Source: Rhodospirillales bacterium 70-18 | GTDB lineage: Bacteria; Pseudomonadota; Alphaproteobacteria; Acetobacterales; Acetobacteraceae | Assembly: GCA_001899585.1 (NCBI GenBank) | Contig: MKWE01000047.1 | Coordinates: 62,001 to 126,000, forward strand | DNA: 64,000 nucleotides | Direction: 5' to 3' | In this document: one piece after another, positions 48,038-57,922 of the stretch | Layout of the letters: the number at the start of each line of letters is the position of its first letter | Numbering within the stretch: the stretch's first letter is position 1 | Translations under genes and position numbers: made by a program | The notes under the pieces: generated by a model | Seen by the model: the letters and a program-made list of their open reading frames with translations, nothing else | What the model was told of the DNA's origin: nothing | Databases searched by the model: none

Positions 48038-48076
48038 GGTTCTTTTTTTGAAAAAAAAGAACCAAAAAAACTTTTA
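48038..48076. repeat. AT-rich hairpin element, copy 2
   Basis: A 12-bp palindromic stem (GGTTCTTTTTTT / AAAAAAAGAACC) is followed by AAAAAAACTTTTATTC. It is the cleanest of the four copies. It sits between the binding-protein gene (48135) and dppB (ending at 48013), both on the minus strand, the usual place for a partial terminator. Confidence 0.75.
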
Positions 48077-48134
48077 TTCCGAGGAAAATGCGGGGGGATG
48101 GGCCATCCCCCCGCGGCGGCGCATGGCGTCATCG

Positions 48135-49748
48135 TCACTTCTCGACGTAGGCCGCCTCGAAGTAGTTGTTGCCCAACGGAATCTGCACGAAACCCTTGGC
48201 GTTCTTGCGGAACGCCACCGGATAGGGTGTTTCGTACAGCGGCATGGTCGGCCCGGTGTGGTTGAAGATGTCCTGCATCTTCGCGTACTCGGCGGCGCGC
48301 TTGGCCGGGTCCACCTCCTCCTGGCTGGCCACGAACAGCTTGTCCGCCTCCTCGCTCTTCCAGCCGGTATGCAGGCAATCCACCGTCGGCGAATACACGA
48401 AATACGAGGTGATCTCGCTCGGGTCGGCAATGTCGTCGGTCCAGTACGCGGTGCGGGACTGGAAGTCGCCCTTGCGATAGGCGGCCACCCGGCTCGCATT
48501 GTCCATCTGCTCGATGGTGAACTTCACCCCCACCTGCGCCAGCATCTGCTGGATGGTGGTCAGGTTGTTCTGGTCGTCCTGGTTGCCCGACAGCGCGTGG
48601 CAGGTAATCTCCAGCCCCTTGGCGAACCCCGCCTCGGCCAGCAGCGCCTTCGCCTTCGCCGGATCATACGGATAGACCGGCCCGCTGCCGGTGTGCAGCG
48701 GCGTCACCGAGGACATGAAGCTGGACAGCGGCTTGCCCAGCCCATGCGTGGTGATGGCGATGATCGCGTCCTTGTTCACCGCATAGTTCAGCGCCTGGCG
48801 CACCTTCACGTTGGAAAGCGGGTTCGGCTTGCCCTTGTATTCCGGCCGGCAGTTGAACTGGATGTAGGTCACCTTGGTCGAGGGCCACAGCTCCATCCGC
48901 AGGTTCGCGTCGCCCTGCAGCTCCTTCACCCGCGCATAGGGGATGAATTCGGTGCCATGCACCTCGCCGGCCTTCAGCTTCAGCAGCCGCGTGGCATCGT
49001 CCGGGATTACCGGCATCTCCACCTCGTCCAGATACGGAAGCTGCACGCCGGCGGCGTCCTTCTTCCAGTAGTACGGGTTCTTCTTCAGCCACATCACCTC
49101 GCCGATCTTCCAGTCGCTGACATAGAAGGCGCCGGTACCCATCGGCTTCTGGCCGAATATCTTGCCCTTCTCGTCGTCATCCTTGCCGGGGATCTTGTCG
49201 TACATCGCCTTCGGCAGGACCGACGTGTTGAACATCGCCAGCGCCGCCAGCAGCGTCGGGTCCGGGTGCTTCAGCTTCAGCACCACCGTCGCCGGCTCGG
49301 TCACCTCCACGCTGGCCACGGAGGCGACCATCGAGTTCCACGAGCCGTTCTTCGGGTTCATCGCCCGTTCCAGCGAGAACTTCACGTCCGCCATCGTCAT
49401 CGGCGTGCCGTCGGCGAACTTCACCCCCTCACGCACCGTCAGCGTCACGGTCTTGCCGCCGTCTGACAATTCCCACTTGGTCGCCAGGCCTTCCTTCAGC
49501 CCCTTGCCGTCCGGGGTCGGCAGCAACAGCGTGTCGAACAGGTTGTTCATCACCCAGATATCGACGTTCAGCTCGGTGAACACCGGGTCCAGCCGCTGGC
49601 TGTCAGCATAGCGGGCATAAATCATCTTGCCGCCGAGCACCGGCGCGGCCTCCGCCGGCGTGGGCAGGCCGAACGCCGAAACCGTCGCCGCGGCGGCCAC
49701 GCCGCCCAACAGCGCACGTCGCGAAACCGGAACTTTTGTGTCCATCAT
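48135..49748 (-). CDS. Peptide/nickel ABC transporter substrate-binding protein (family 5)
   Basis: This is a 537-residue periplasmic receptor. The signal peptide has SRRALLGGVAAAATV, so it is a Tat candidate. The family 5 core is intact: VREGVKFADGTPMTMADVKFSLERAM, the MGTGAFYVSDWKIGE hinge and QFNCRPEYKGKPNPLSNVKVRQALNYAVN, which is in contrast to the broken family member at 37706. A GGGGGCTT segment precedes the tandem ATG start. It leads the operon dppB-dppC-dppD-dppF. Ligand unknown. Confidence 0.92.
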   Translation of the reverse strand: MMDTKVPVSRRALLGGVAAAATVSAFGLPTPAEAAPVLGGKMIYARYADSQRLDPVFTELNVDIWVMNNLFDTLLLPTPDGKGLKEGLATKWELSDGGKTVTLTVREGVKFADGTPMTMADVKFSLERAMNPKNGSWNSMVASVASVEVTEPATVVLKLKHPDPTLLAALAMFNTSVLPKAMYDKIPGKDDDEKGKIFGQKPMGTGAFYVSDWKIGEVMWLKKNPYYWKKDAAGVQLPYLDEVEMPVIPDDATRLLKLKAGEVHGTEFIPYARVKELQGDANLRMELWPSTKVTYIQFNCRPEYKGKPNPLSNVKVRQALNYAVNKDAIIAITTHGLGKPLSSFMSSVTPLHTGSGPVYPYDPAKAKALLAEAGFAKGLEITCHALSGNQDDQNNLTTIQQMLAQVGVKFTIEQMDNASRVAAYRKGDFQSRTAYWTDDIADPSEITSYFVYSPTVDCLHTGWKSEEADKLFVASQEEVDPAKRAAEYAKMQDIFNHTGPTMPLYETPYPVAFRKNAKGFVQIPLGNNYFEAAYVEK

Positions 49749-49885
49749 CCAAGCCCCCTGGGGTGTTCAGCACCGCCTGTTTCGGCGTGTTGCAGAACCT
49801 CAGGTTTGCCCTGCCATGCGTCATTGTCAACGCTGATTCTGCGGCGCAGCATGAATCCGGGGGAGGAGCGCAAGAGAAAGGAAAG

Positions 49886-49926
49886 GCTTCTTTTTTTTGA
49901 AAAGAAGAAACAAAAAAACTTTATCC
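49886..49926. repeat. AT-rich hairpin element, copy 3
   Basis: GCTTC-T8 pairs imperfectly with GAAAAGAAG and is followed by AAACAAAAAAACTTTATCC. It lies 138 bases upstream of the binding-protein start on the minus strand. With copy 4 it makes a back-to-back inverted pair in the gap 49749-50006. Confidence 0.65.
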
Positions 49927-49962
49927 GTGCAGTCCAGCGGCGCGGCGAACCACAGTCCAAAC

Positions 49963-49999
49963 GAACAAAAGTTTTTTGGTTCTTTTTTTCAAAAAGAAC
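49963..49999. repeat. AT-rich hairpin element, copy 4 (opposite orientation)
   Basis: GAACAAAAGTTTTTTGG is followed by a 9-bp stem (GTTCTTTTT / AAAAAGAAC, 3-base loop). Read on the minus strand it matches copies 1 to 3. It starts eight bases after the stop of the molybdenum hydroxylase gene at 50007 and would lie in that transcript, so a terminator role is plausible. Confidence 0.7.
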
Positions 50000-50006
50000 G
50001 CGCTTC

Positions 50007-52304
50007 CTACCCCTGCAACACCCGCCACACCCGCTCCGGCGTCGCCGGCATGTCGATCGCCCGCCCCCCCAGCGCGTCGGCCAGCGCGTTCATCACCGCC
50101 GGCGCGCCACCCGCCGCGCCGGCCTCGCCGCAGCCCTTCACCCCCAGCGGATTGGCCGGCGCCGGCGTCGCCAGCGTCTCCAGTACCAGCGCGGGCAGTT
50201 CGTCGGCGCGCGGGATCTGGTAGTCCATGAACGAGCCGGTCAGCACCTGCCCGCTCTCCGGGTCATGCACCACCCGCTCGCACGCCGCCTGGCCGATGCC
50301 CTGCGCCACACCGCCCTGCAACTGGCCCTGCAGCAGCATCGGGTTCAGCACCAGGCCGAAATCATGCACCATGGTGTAGCGCTCCAGGCGCCATTGCCCG
50401 GTCTCGGGGTCCACCTCTACCTCGGCGACGTGGCAGCCGTTCGGGAAGGTCGGCCCGTCCGGCTTCCACCACCCCTGCCCCTCCAGCACCGCCTCCGCCC
50501 CAAGCCGTCGCGCCACCGCCAGCAGCCCGATGGCGCGGTCGGTGCCGACGATGCGGAACATCCCGTCCGCGAACGCCACGTCGGCCGGCGCCGCCTCCAG
50601 CGCGTCGGCGGCCAGCGGCAGCGCCTTGCGGATCAGGTCCGTGGACGCCTCGGCCAGCGCCGCGCCGGCGATCGGGATGGAGGCGGAGCCGCCGGTGCCA
50701 TGGCCGAACGGCGTGCGGTCGGTGTCGCCCTGCACCACGTCCACATCGTCCGGCTCGATGCCCAGCCGGTCGGCGACCAGTTGGGCATAGGCAGTGGCGT
50801 GCCCCTGGCCGTTGGACATGGTGCTCACCATCACGCTCACCCGCCCGTCCGGCCGCAATGCCAGCCAGCCATGCTCGCCCCAGGAACCGGCGACCCGCTC
50901 GCAGTAATGCGCGAGCCCGAGGCCGCGCCGCATGCCGCGCCCCTCGGCCTCGGCCCGCCGCGCCGGAAATTCCGCGAATTCCGCGCGTTGCAGCGCGGTC
51001 TCGAACATACGAGGGAAGTCGCCGCTGTCGTAGCGCAGGCCGAGCCCGGTCTGGAACGGCAATTCGGCGGGCGTCAGCATGTTGCGCCGGCGCAGTTCCA
51101 TCCGGTCCATGCCGATCTCGCGCGCCACGTGGTCCACCGTGCGCTCCAGCAGGTACACCGATTCCGGCCGCCCGGCGCCGCGATACACCTCGGTCGGCGC
51201 GGTGTTGCTGAACACTCCGGTCACCGCGACATGGATCGCCGGGAAGCGGTACACCCCCGCCAGCGCCGGCGTGTTGGCGGTGGGCGACAGCTGCCCCTGC
51301 GGCGCCAGATACGCCCCCACCGCCGCCGTGGAGGTCACCCGCAGCGCCAGGAACCGCGCCTGCGCGTCCAGCGCGACCTCGGCCGAGTACACGTTGTCGC
51401 GCGCCTGGTAGTCCGACAGGAACCCGTCGCCGCGCTCGCCGATCCAGGCGACCGCCCGCCCGGTGCGCCGCGCCGCCCACAGCACCAGCACCTGCTCGGG
51501 ATACAGCGCGTTCTTGATGCCGAAACTGCCGCCGACATCAGCCACCGTCACCCGCACCAGCGCCGGATCGACGCGCAGCACGTCCTCGGCCAGCGCCTGC
51601 TTCAGGCCGTGCGGCATCTGGGTGCCGGTGGCCAGCGTGTATTTGCCGGTCTGCGCGTCATACTCGCCGATCGCGCCGCGCGTCTCCAGGCTGCCGACAT
51701 GGATGCGCGGGTTGAGCGTGTCCAGCCGCACCACGCGGTCGGCGGCGGCGAAGGCGGCATCCACGGCGGCGGCGTCGCCGGCCTGCCAGCGGAAGCACAC
51801 ATTGCCGGGGGCGGCGTCCCACACCGCGGCGGCCCCCGGCCGGGCCGCCTCGGCGGTGCCGGTTACGGCCGGAAGGGGACTATAATCAACCATAACCATT
51901 TCGGCCGCATCGCGCGCCTGGGCGGCGGTTTCGGCCACCACCAGCGCCACCGAATCACCCACGAATCGCACCCGATTCAGGGCCAAAACGGGGTGTTCCG
52001 GGCGGAATTGGTAGCCTGATTCGGCTCCCGTGCCGGGGAATTTCGCCAGTTCCGTCCCCGCCGGTATCCCTCCCAGCCCATCTTCGGCGTAATCCGCCCC
52101 GGTCAGCACCGCCAGCACCCCCGGCATCGCCCGCGCCGCATCGGCGTCGATCGCCACGATATCGGCATGCGCGTGCGGGCTGCGCAGCACCGCCGCATGC
52201 GCCATGCCCGGCCGCACCAGGTCGGCGGTGAACCGGCCGGCGCCGGTCAGCAGGCGGCGATCCTCCTTGCGCAGCACCGGTTGCCCGAAGGCGTTGCGTC
52301 CCAT
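50007..52304 (-). CDS. Xanthine dehydrogenase-family molybdopterin-binding subunit (form II, orphan)
   Basis: This is a 765-residue large subunit of a molybdenum hydroxylase. The N-terminal [a/b hammerhead] region begins [20 protein letters not shown]. The cofactor domain has [19 protein letters not shown]. Its active-site loop is GAGR type rather than the VAYRCSFR of true CO dehydrogenase. A second cofactor contact [12 protein letters not shown] and the catalytic Glu region [11 protein letters not shown] follow. No iron-sulphur or FAD subunit gene lies beside it, so partners must be elsewhere or it works with a different arrangement. GGGGAG precedes the ATG at 52304; the longer frame beyond is a shadow of the kinase gene. 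Confidence 0.9.
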   Translation of the reverse strand: MGRNAFGQPVLRKEDRRLLTGAGRFTADLVRPGMAHAAVLRSPHAHADIVAIDADAARAMPGVLAVLTGADYAEDGLGGIPAGTELAKFPGTGAESGYQFRPEHPVLALNRVRFVGDSVALVVAETAAQARDAAEMVMVDYSPLPAVTGTAEAARPGAAAVWDAAPGNVCFRWQAGDAAAVDAAFAAADRVVRLDTLNPRIHVGSLETRGAIGEYDAQTGKYTLATGTQMPHGLKQALAEDVLRVDPALVRVTVADVGGSFGIKNALYPEQVLVLWAARRTGRAVAWIGERGDGFLSDYQARDNVYSAEVALDAQARFLALRVTSTAAVGAYLAPQGQLSPTANTPALAGVYRFPAIHVAVTGVFSNTAPTEVYRGAGRPESVYLLERTVDHVAREIGMDRMELRRRNMLTPAELPFQTGLGLRYDSGDFPRMFETALQRAEFAEFPARRAEAEGRGMRRGLGLAHYCERVAGSWGEHGWLALRPDGRVSVMVSTMSNGQGHATAYAQLVADRLGIEPDDVDVVQGDTDRTPFGHGTGGSASIPIAGAALAEASTDLIRKALPLAADALEAAPADVAFADGMFRIVGTDRAIGLLAVARRLGAEAVLEGQGWWKPDGPTFPNGCHVAEVEVDPETGQWRLERYTMVHDFGLVLNPMLLQGQLQGGVAQGIGQAACERVVHDPESGQVLTGSFMDYQIPRADELPALVLETLATPAPANPLGVKGCGEAGAAGGAPAVMNALADALGGRAIDMPATPERVWRVLQG

Positions 52305-52487
52305 CCGCGAATCTCCCCATCCGGCCGGCAGCTTGCCCGCATCGGCGCCGCTTATGAAGCCTGCCACGGCATCAGCCGAATGAACGGCTTTACGCGCCTT
52401 GTGCATACTCGGATGATGCCGGGCGGTCCGGCGGCACCGCGCCCCCAACCGGATGGAGCCGACACGCTGCCCGACCACCAAGCAGGC

Positions 52488-55400
52488 ATGACCGACGCCG
52501 CCCCGCCGCCGCCGCCCGCCACGGTGCAGCGGCAGTTGCGCGACGCCGGGCTGGGCTATGCCGCCGTGGTGCTGTGCGCCATCGCGGTGATCTGGGCGGG
52601 CATCTACACGCGGCTGCTGCGCGAATACCAGCAGGCCGAGACCGACGCCTACCAGCAGACCCGCAACCTGGCGCACGGCTCGGCGGAGAACCTGCAGCGC
52701 AGCATCGAGGCGCTGGACCAGACGCTGATCATCGTGCGCGACGCCTATGCCGCCGACCCGGCACATTTCGACCTGCGGCACTGGACCAGCACCGGCCCGG
52801 TGATCGGCCGGCCCTCGGTGCGCATCTCGGTGCTGGACGCCGCCAGCGTGGTGCGCAGCAGCACCATCGGCGGCGCCGCCGGCCCGGTGGCGCTGCCGCC
52901 GGTGGACCCGGCGGCGCGGCATGCCGGCACCGATGACGGCCTGCATATCGGCCGGCCGGCGCGCGACCCGGCCACCGGGCTGTGGTCGATCAGCCTCACC
53001 CGCCACGTCATCCTGCCGGATGGCGGCTATGGCGGCATGGTGGTGGCCACGATCGGCGTGGACACGCTGAGCCGCTTCTACGAGGCGCTGGACCTTGGCA
53101 ACGCCGCTATCGTGGTGCTCGGCACCGACGGCATCGTGCGCGCCCGGGTGCCCTATGTCGAAGGCGTGCTCGACCGGGCCTATCCGGGCGCCGCCTCGCT
53201 GGTCGCGATGGCCGGCGGCGCGCAGAGCGGCAGCTTCCGCCGCCACAGCCCGGTGGACGGCGTCGACCGGCTGGTCAGCTTCTACCGCGTGCAGGACTAC
53301 CCGCTGATGGTCAGCGTGGGGCTGGACGAGGCCGACGTGTTCGCCACCTTCCGCCGCCACCGCGTGCAACTGGTTGCCGCCGGGGTGATCCTGACCGCGC
53401 TGATCTCCGGCATCGCCATGCTGATGCTGCGCCAGCACCAGCGGCTGACCCGCTCGCGCGAGACGCTGGCGGTGACGCTGCAGAGCATCGGCCAGGGCAT
53501 CATCATGGTCGACAGTGACGGCAACATGCCGGTGATGAACCGGCGCGCGGTGCAATTGCTGGACCTGCCGGACAGCCTGCTGGACACCCAGCCGAAATTC
53601 CACGACCTGGTGCGCTGGCAGTTCGAGAGCGGCGAGTTCGGCCCGCCCGAGCAGATTCCCCCGGCGATCATGGCCAGCCTGCGCACCGGCGTGCCGTCGC
53701 TGACCAGCGAGGTGCTGGAGCGGACCCGCCCGAACGGGCGCGTGCTGGAGATCCGCACCGTGGTGCTGCCCGGGCACGCCGCGGTGCGCACCTATACCGA
53801 CATCACCGAGCGGCGGCATACCGAGCAGGCCCTGGCCGCCGCGCGCGACGCCGCCGAGGCGGCCGGGCGGGCGCGCAGCGAGTTCCTGGCGGTGATGAGC
53901 CACGAGATCCGCACCCCGATGAACGGCATCATCGGCGTCGCCGGGCTGCTGCTGGACATGAAGCTGGGGCCGACCGAGCAGCATTACGTGCGCATCGTGC
54001 TGGATTCCGGCCAACATCTGCTTCAGCTTATCAACGACATCCTGGATTTCTCGCGCCTGGACGCCGGCCGACTGGAACTGGAGGAGGTGCCGTTCGAGGT
54101 CGCCGCCGTGGTGCGCGGCGCGCTGGACCTGCTGCGCCAGGAGGCGCTCTCCAAGGGGCTGGAACTGCACGCCGAGGTGGCCGAGGACGTGCCCCGCTTG
54201 GTGGCCGGCGACGCCCACCGGCTGCGCCAGGTGCTGCTGAACCTGATCGGCAACGGGGTGAAGTTCACCCATGAAGGCAGCGTGCGCATCGCGGTCAGCC
54301 GCATCCGCTCGGAGCCCGAGGGGGTACGCCTGGGTTTCGCGGTCAGCGACACCGGCATCGGCATTCCGGCCGAGGCGCTGGGCCGGCTGTTCGCCGAGTT
54401 CACCCAGGTGGACAGCTCGATCTCCCGCCGCTTCGGCGGCAGCGGGCTGGGGCTGGCGATCAGCCGGCGGCTGATCGAGCGGATGGGCGGCACCATCGGC
54501 GTGGAGAGCACCGAGGGGCTGGGCAGCACCTTCCGCTTCGACATCCTGCTGCGCCTGCCGGCGACGGCCGCCGCCCCGCCGCCGCCCGCCCCCCGCTCCC
54601 TTGCCCCGCCGCCGCCCGCACCGGCACCGGTGGTGGCGCCGGTGGTGGCGTCACCCAGGCCCGCCCCACCCAGCCCGGCACCGGCCCCCGTGACCGCCCC
54701 GGTCCCAACCCTGGCCCCAACTGCGGCGCCGGCGGCGCCGTCCGGCGGCGGCCGCGTCGTGCTGGTCGCCGAGGACAACGCCACCAACCGCATCGTGGTC
54801 ACCCGCATGCTGGAGCGGCTGGGCCACCGGGTGGAATCGGTGGAGAACGGGCGCGAGGCGGTGGCCGCCGTGCAGCGCGGCCGGTACGACCTGGTGCTGA
54901 TGGACGTGATGATGCCCGAGATGGACGGGCTGGCCGCCACCGGCGCCATCCGCGCCCTGCCCGGCCCGGCCGGCCGCATCCCGATCATCGGCCTGACCGC
55001 CAACGCGCTGCGCGCCGACTCCACGCGCTGCCTGGCCGCCGGGATGAACCATTTCGAAACCAAGCCCATCACCGCCGCCCGGCTGGCCGAGGCGATCGCG
55101 CTGGTGCTGGCGCCGCACCAGGCCGGCGAGCCGCTCGCGGCCGCGCCCGCCCCGCCTGAAGCGGCCATCTTCGACCCGGCGGTGCTGGAGCAACTGGCGC
55201 GCGACATCGCCGCCGGACCGACCGGCGAGGTGGTCAGCCAGTTCATCGCCGATGCCCCCCGCCATCTCGCCCGGATGGAGGAGGACGAGGCCGATGGCCG
55301 GCACGCGGCGGTGGCGGCGCAGGCGCGCGAGCTGGCCCGCGCCGCCGGCGCCGTGGGGCTGCCGCGGGTCGCCCGGGCAGCGGCGGCCCTTGCCACCGCC

Positions 55401-55511
55401 CCCCTCACCGATGCCGACGCGGCCGAGCGCCGGCGCGAGCAGCTGCGCGCGATGCAGGGGATGCTGCGCGCCGGCCTGGACGAACTACGCGCCTGGCGCC
55501 CGCCTGGCTGA
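52488..55511 (+). CDS. Hybrid sensor histidine kinase with Cache-type sensor, PAS and degenerate HPt
   Basis: This is an inner-membrane kinase (1007 aa). TM1 (about 22-42) and TM2 (about 295-315) bracket a periplasmic sensor with a dCache-like fold ([33 protein letters not shown]). A PAS domain follows ([19 protein letters not shown]), then HisKA with His472 in [15 protein letters not shown], the HATPase with [15 protein letters not shown] and [10 protein letters not shown], and a Pro/Ala-rich linker. A receiver has Asp806 in [13 protein letters not shown]. The C-terminal HPt-like part lacks the phosphate-accepting His: the HxLKG motif reads RELAR (Arg947). ATG at 52488 is chosen; 52380, 52413 and 52416 are alternatives. 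Confidence 0.88.
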   Translation: MTDAAPPPPPATVQRQLRDAGLGYAAVVLCAIAVIWAGIYTRLLREYQQAETDAYQQTRNLAHGSAENLQRSIEALDQTLIIVRDAYAADPAHFDLRHWTSTGPVIGRPSVRISVLDAASVVRSSTIGGAAGPVALPPVDPAARHAGTDDGLHIGRPARDPATGLWSISLTRHVILPDGGYGGMVVATIGVDTLSRFYEALDLGNAAIVVLGTDGIVRARVPYVEGVLDRAYPGAASLVAMAGGAQSGSFRRHSPVDGVDRLVSFYRVQDYPLMVSVGLDEADVFATFRRHRVQLVAAGVILTALISGIAMLMLRQHQRLTRSRETLAVTLQSIGQGIIMVDSDGNMPVMNRRAVQLLDLPDSLLDTQPKFHDLVRWQFESGEFGPPEQIPPAIMASLRTGVPSLTSEVLERTRPNGRVLEIRTVVLPGHAAVRTYTDITERRHTEQALAAARDAAEAAGRARSEFLAVMSHEIRTPMNGIIGVAGLLLDMKLGPTEQHYVRIVLDSGQHLLQLINDILDFSRLDAGRLELEEVPFEVAAVVRGALDLLRQEALSKGLELHAEVAEDVPRLVAGDAHRLRQVLLNLIGNGVKFTHEGSVRIAVSRIRSEPEGVRLGFAVSDTGIGIPAEALGRLFAEFTQVDSSISRRFGGSGLGLAISRRLIERMGGTIGVESTEGLGSTFRFDILLRLPATAAAPPPPAPRSLAPPPPAPAPVVAPVVASPRPAPPSPAPAPVTAPVPTLAPTAAPAAPSGGGRVVLVAEDNATNRIVVTRMLERLGHRVESVENGREAVAAVQRGRYDLVLMDVMMPEMDGLAATGAIRALPGPAGRIPIIGLTANALRADSTRCLAAGMNHFETKPITAARLAEAIALVLAPHQAGEPLAAAPAPPEAAIFDPAVLEQLARDIAAGPTGEVVSQFIADAPRHLARMEEDEADGRHAAVAAQARELARAAGAVGLPRVARAAAALATAPLTDADAAERRREQLRAMQGMLRAGLDELRAWRPPG

Positions 55512-55520
55512 TGCCCGCCT

Positions 55521-55534
55521 GGCTGGTACCAGCC
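55521..55534. repeat. Perfect 14-bp palindrome between convergent genes
   Basis: GGCTGGTACCAGCC sits in the 25-base gap between the hybrid kinase stop (55511) and the ClC stop (55537). It could form a short stem in both transcripts. There is no T-run, so terminator function is a guess. Confidence 0.35.
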
Positions 55535-55536
55535 CC

Positions 55537-57354
55537 CTATGTGCTGCCGAGCGAGGATTCCGCCTCGCCGCCCGGCGGCTGACCCGGGCGGGGCGCACCG
55601 CCCCGCGACGCTGGCCGGGCGATCCAGCTCCGCTCCCGCTCCTCCTCCTCGGCGGCCACGCGGCGGCGCACCAGCAGCAGGTCCTTGCGCGCGATCAGCC
55701 CGACCAGCCGGCCGCTGTCGCGCGCCACCACCGGCACCCGCCCGACCTCCTCGGCCACCATGCGGTCGGCCACGTCGCCCACCGGCTCGTCCGGGTGGGC
55801 GATCACCATGCCGAAGCCGGCGGTGAGCGTGCCCAGCGTGCCCGCCGGCGGATGGCGCATCCAGCCCAGCACGTCCGAGCGCGAGACCATGCCGGTGACC
55901 ACGCCCTGCTCGTCCACCACCGGGTAGGCCTTGTGGCGCGGCCCCGCGCCGGTGAAGAACGCCACCGCCTCGTCCGCCGTCATGCCCGCCGGCAGCGTGT
56001 CGGCCGGCGCCACCATCACGCTGCGCACCTGCGTCAGCGTGAACGGGTCGGCCTGGTATTCGCGCACGATGTGGTAGCCCCGGCGCGCCACCTTCTCGGT
56101 CAGGATCGAGCGCTTCAGTAGCAGCACGGTCACCGCGTAGCTGGTGGCGCAGGCGGCGAACAGCGGCAGCACGGCGGAGAAATCGCCGGTCAGCTCCACC
56201 GCGAACAATGCGGCGGTCAGCGGCGCCCGCATGGTGCCACCCATCATCGCCGCCATGCCCAGCAGCGCCCAGAACCCCGGCCCGGCATCCGGCAGCGCCT
56301 GCCCCGCCAGCGCCCCCAGCGCGCCGCCCATGATCAGCAGCGGCGCCAGCACGCCGCCCGAGGTGCCGGAGCCGAGCGCCACCGCCCAGATCACCGCCTT
56401 CACCACCAGCAGCAGCAGGATCGCCCGCGTCGCCAGGTGGCCGTCCAGCAGATGCGCGATGTTGTCGTAGCCGACCCCCAGCGCCGCCGGCTCGATCAGC
56501 CCGCCGATCCCCACCACCAGCCCGCCGATCGCCGGCCACCACATCCAGTGCAGCTTCACGCGCCCGAACGCGTCCTCCGCGCCATACACCAAGGCCGTCA
56601 GCACGCCCGAGCCCAGCCCGCTGAGCAGCCCGATCGCCAGCCAGCCCGCGACGAAGCCTGGCGACAGCGGCGTGGTGCCGGCATGGGCGAACAGCGGGGC
56701 GGCCTGCAACAGCCCGCCGCGCTCGATCGTCGCGGTGACGCAGGCCACCACGACGGGGATGAAGCTGCGCGGCTTCCACTCGAACAGCAGCAATTCCACA
56801 GCCAGCAGCACCGATGCGATCGGGGTGCCGAACACCGCCGTCATGCCCGCGGCGGCGCCTGCCACCAGCAGCACCTTCCGTTCCGATGCCGTCATGTGGA
56901 ACATCTGCGCGAACAGCGAGCCGATCGCGCCGCCGGTCATGATGATCGGTCCCTCGGCGCCGAACGGCCCGCCGGAGCCGATCGAGATCGCCGAGGAAAG
57001 TGGCTTCAGCAGCGCCACCTTCAGGCCGATCCGGCTGCGCCCGATCAGGATCGCCTCCAGCGCCTCGGGGATGCCGTGGCCGCGGATCTTCTCCGAGCCG
57101 TAGCGCGCCATCAGCCCGATCACCAGCGCGCCGCCGACGGGGACCAGCACCGATGCGGGGCCCAGGACAGCCCCGCGCAGGGGCCGCGAGACGGTCGAAA
57201 ACACGTGGAAATAGGCCAGATTGGTGCAGAAATTGATCAGTTTCAGCAGCACCCAGGCCGCCGCCACGCCCCCCGAGCCCACCACCACGGCCATCGCCGC
57301 CAGCAGCAACACCCGCTTGTCGGTCGTGAAATCGCCCAGCCGCCCATGCTGCAT
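55537..57354 (-). CDS. ClC-family chloride channel/antiporter with CBS domains
   Basis: This is a 605-residue membrane protein. Selectivity-filter motifs are present: GSGGPFGAEGPIIMTGGAIGS (with the gating Glu of the G-x-E-G-P motif), and a GTSGGVLAPLLIMGGALG region. Two CBS domains follow in the C-terminal 180 residues (from RSVMVAPADTLPAGMT; second contains AHPDEPVGDVADRMV), which usually bind adenosyl ligands. AGGAG precedes the ATG at 57354. It is divergent from a MarR-family gene with an operator in the shared gap. Confidence 0.92.
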   Translation of the reverse strand: MQHGRLGDFTTDKRVLLLAAMAVVVGSGGVAAAWVLLKLINFCTNLAYFHVFSTVSRPLRGAVLGPASVLVPVGGALVIGLMARYGSEKIRGHGIPEALEAILIGRSRIGLKVALLKPLSSAISIGSGGPFGAEGPIIMTGGAIGSLFAQMFHMTASERKVLLVAGAAAGMTAVFGTPIASVLLAVELLLFEWKPRSFIPVVVACVTATIERGGLLQAAPLFAHAGTTPLSPGFVAGWLAIGLLSGLGSGVLTALVYGAEDAFGRVKLHWMWWPAIGGLVVGIGGLIEPAALGVGYDNIAHLLDGHLATRAILLLLVVKAVIWAVALGSGTSGGVLAPLLIMGGALGALAGQALPDAGPGFWALLGMAAMMGGTMRAPLTAALFAVELTGDFSAVLPLFAACATSYAVTVLLLKRSILTEKVARRGYHIVREYQADPFTLTQVRSVMVAPADTLPAGMTADEAVAFFTGAGPRHKAYPVVDEQGVVTGMVSRSDVLGWMRHPPAGTLGTLTAGFGMVIAHPDEPVGDVADRMVAEEVGRVPVVARDSGRLVGLIARKDLLLVRRRVAAEEEERERSWIARPASRGGAPRPGQPPGGEAESSLGST

Positions 57355-57366
57355 CTGCGTACTCCT

Positions 57367-57389
57367 GTTATATCGTGATGCGACATAAC
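57367..57389. promoter_or_regulatory. Probable MarR-type operator between clc and marR
   Basis: GTTATATCG and CGACATAAC form 9-base arms with one mismatch around a 5-base spacer (TGATG). The dyad is 13 bases from the ClC start and 43 bases from the MarR-type start, in the promoter gap. Its length and symmetry suit a winged-helix dimer. Confidence 0.7.
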
Positions 57390-57431
57390 GAGTGGCGCGC
57401 ACCCGGTAAAGGGCGCTACGAAGCAGGTGCC

Positions 57432-57839
57432 ATGCACCACCCGGACCTCAGCGATCAGGATTACGAGACGCTCGCCGCCTTCCGCCACGCGCTGCGCCGC
57501 TTCGCCGCGTTCAGCGAAAGCGAGGCGAAGGCGCGCGGGCTGACGCCGCAGCAGCACCAGGTGCTGCTGGCGATCAAGGGCACGCCCGGGCGGCCGGCGC
57601 TGTCCGTCGGCGAGATCGCGGCGCATCTGCTGGTGCGGCACAATTCGGCGGTGGAGCTGATCGACCGGCTGGCCGATGCCGGGCTGGTGATGCGCGCGCC
57701 CGACCCGCAGGACCGCCGCCGCATGCTGGTGACGCTCACCGGGCAGGCGGAGCACCTGCTGGTGGCGCTCTCCGCCGCGCATCTGCGCGAGTTGCGCGCC
57801 ATCCGGCCGGCGCTGCTGTCGCTGCTGCGCCGGCTTTAA
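57432..57839 (+). CDS. MarR family transcriptional regulator
   Basis: This is a 135-residue winged-helix repressor. The recognition region reads LSVGEIAAHLLVRHNSAVELIDRLADAGLV, followed by the wing DPQDRRRMLVTLTG. ATG at 57432 is chosen over 57378 because it leaves the dyad at 57367-57389 outside the coding region and is preceded by GCAGG. The divergent layout with ClC and the dyad suggest it controls both itself and the channel. Its inducer is unknown. Confidence 0.88.
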   Translation: MHHPDLSDQDYETLAAFRHALRRFAAFSESEAKARGLTPQQHQVLLAIKGTPGRPALSVGEIAAHLLVRHNSAVELIDRLADAGLVMRAPDPQDRRRMLVTLTGQAEHLLVALSAAHLRELRAIRPALLSLLRRL

Positions 57840-57922
57840 CCTGCCGCCGGCCGGGTTGCGCATTAGGCCGCGCGCCGCAAAGCGGTTATCCTGGCCCGGC
57901 GCAGACCCGACGGGAACCACCC

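Noticed and set aside
52305-54272. Minus-strand extension of the molybdenum hydroxylase ORF to 1421 codons
   Set aside because: The homologous part begins at the ATG at 52304 with a proper ribosome site. The extension is His/Gln/Ala-rich antisense to the hybrid kinase.
54023-56779. Minus-strand ORF of 918 codons across the hybrid kinase and ClC genes
   Set aside because: It is antisense to the kinase and out of frame with ClC, without family features; only high GC keeps it open.
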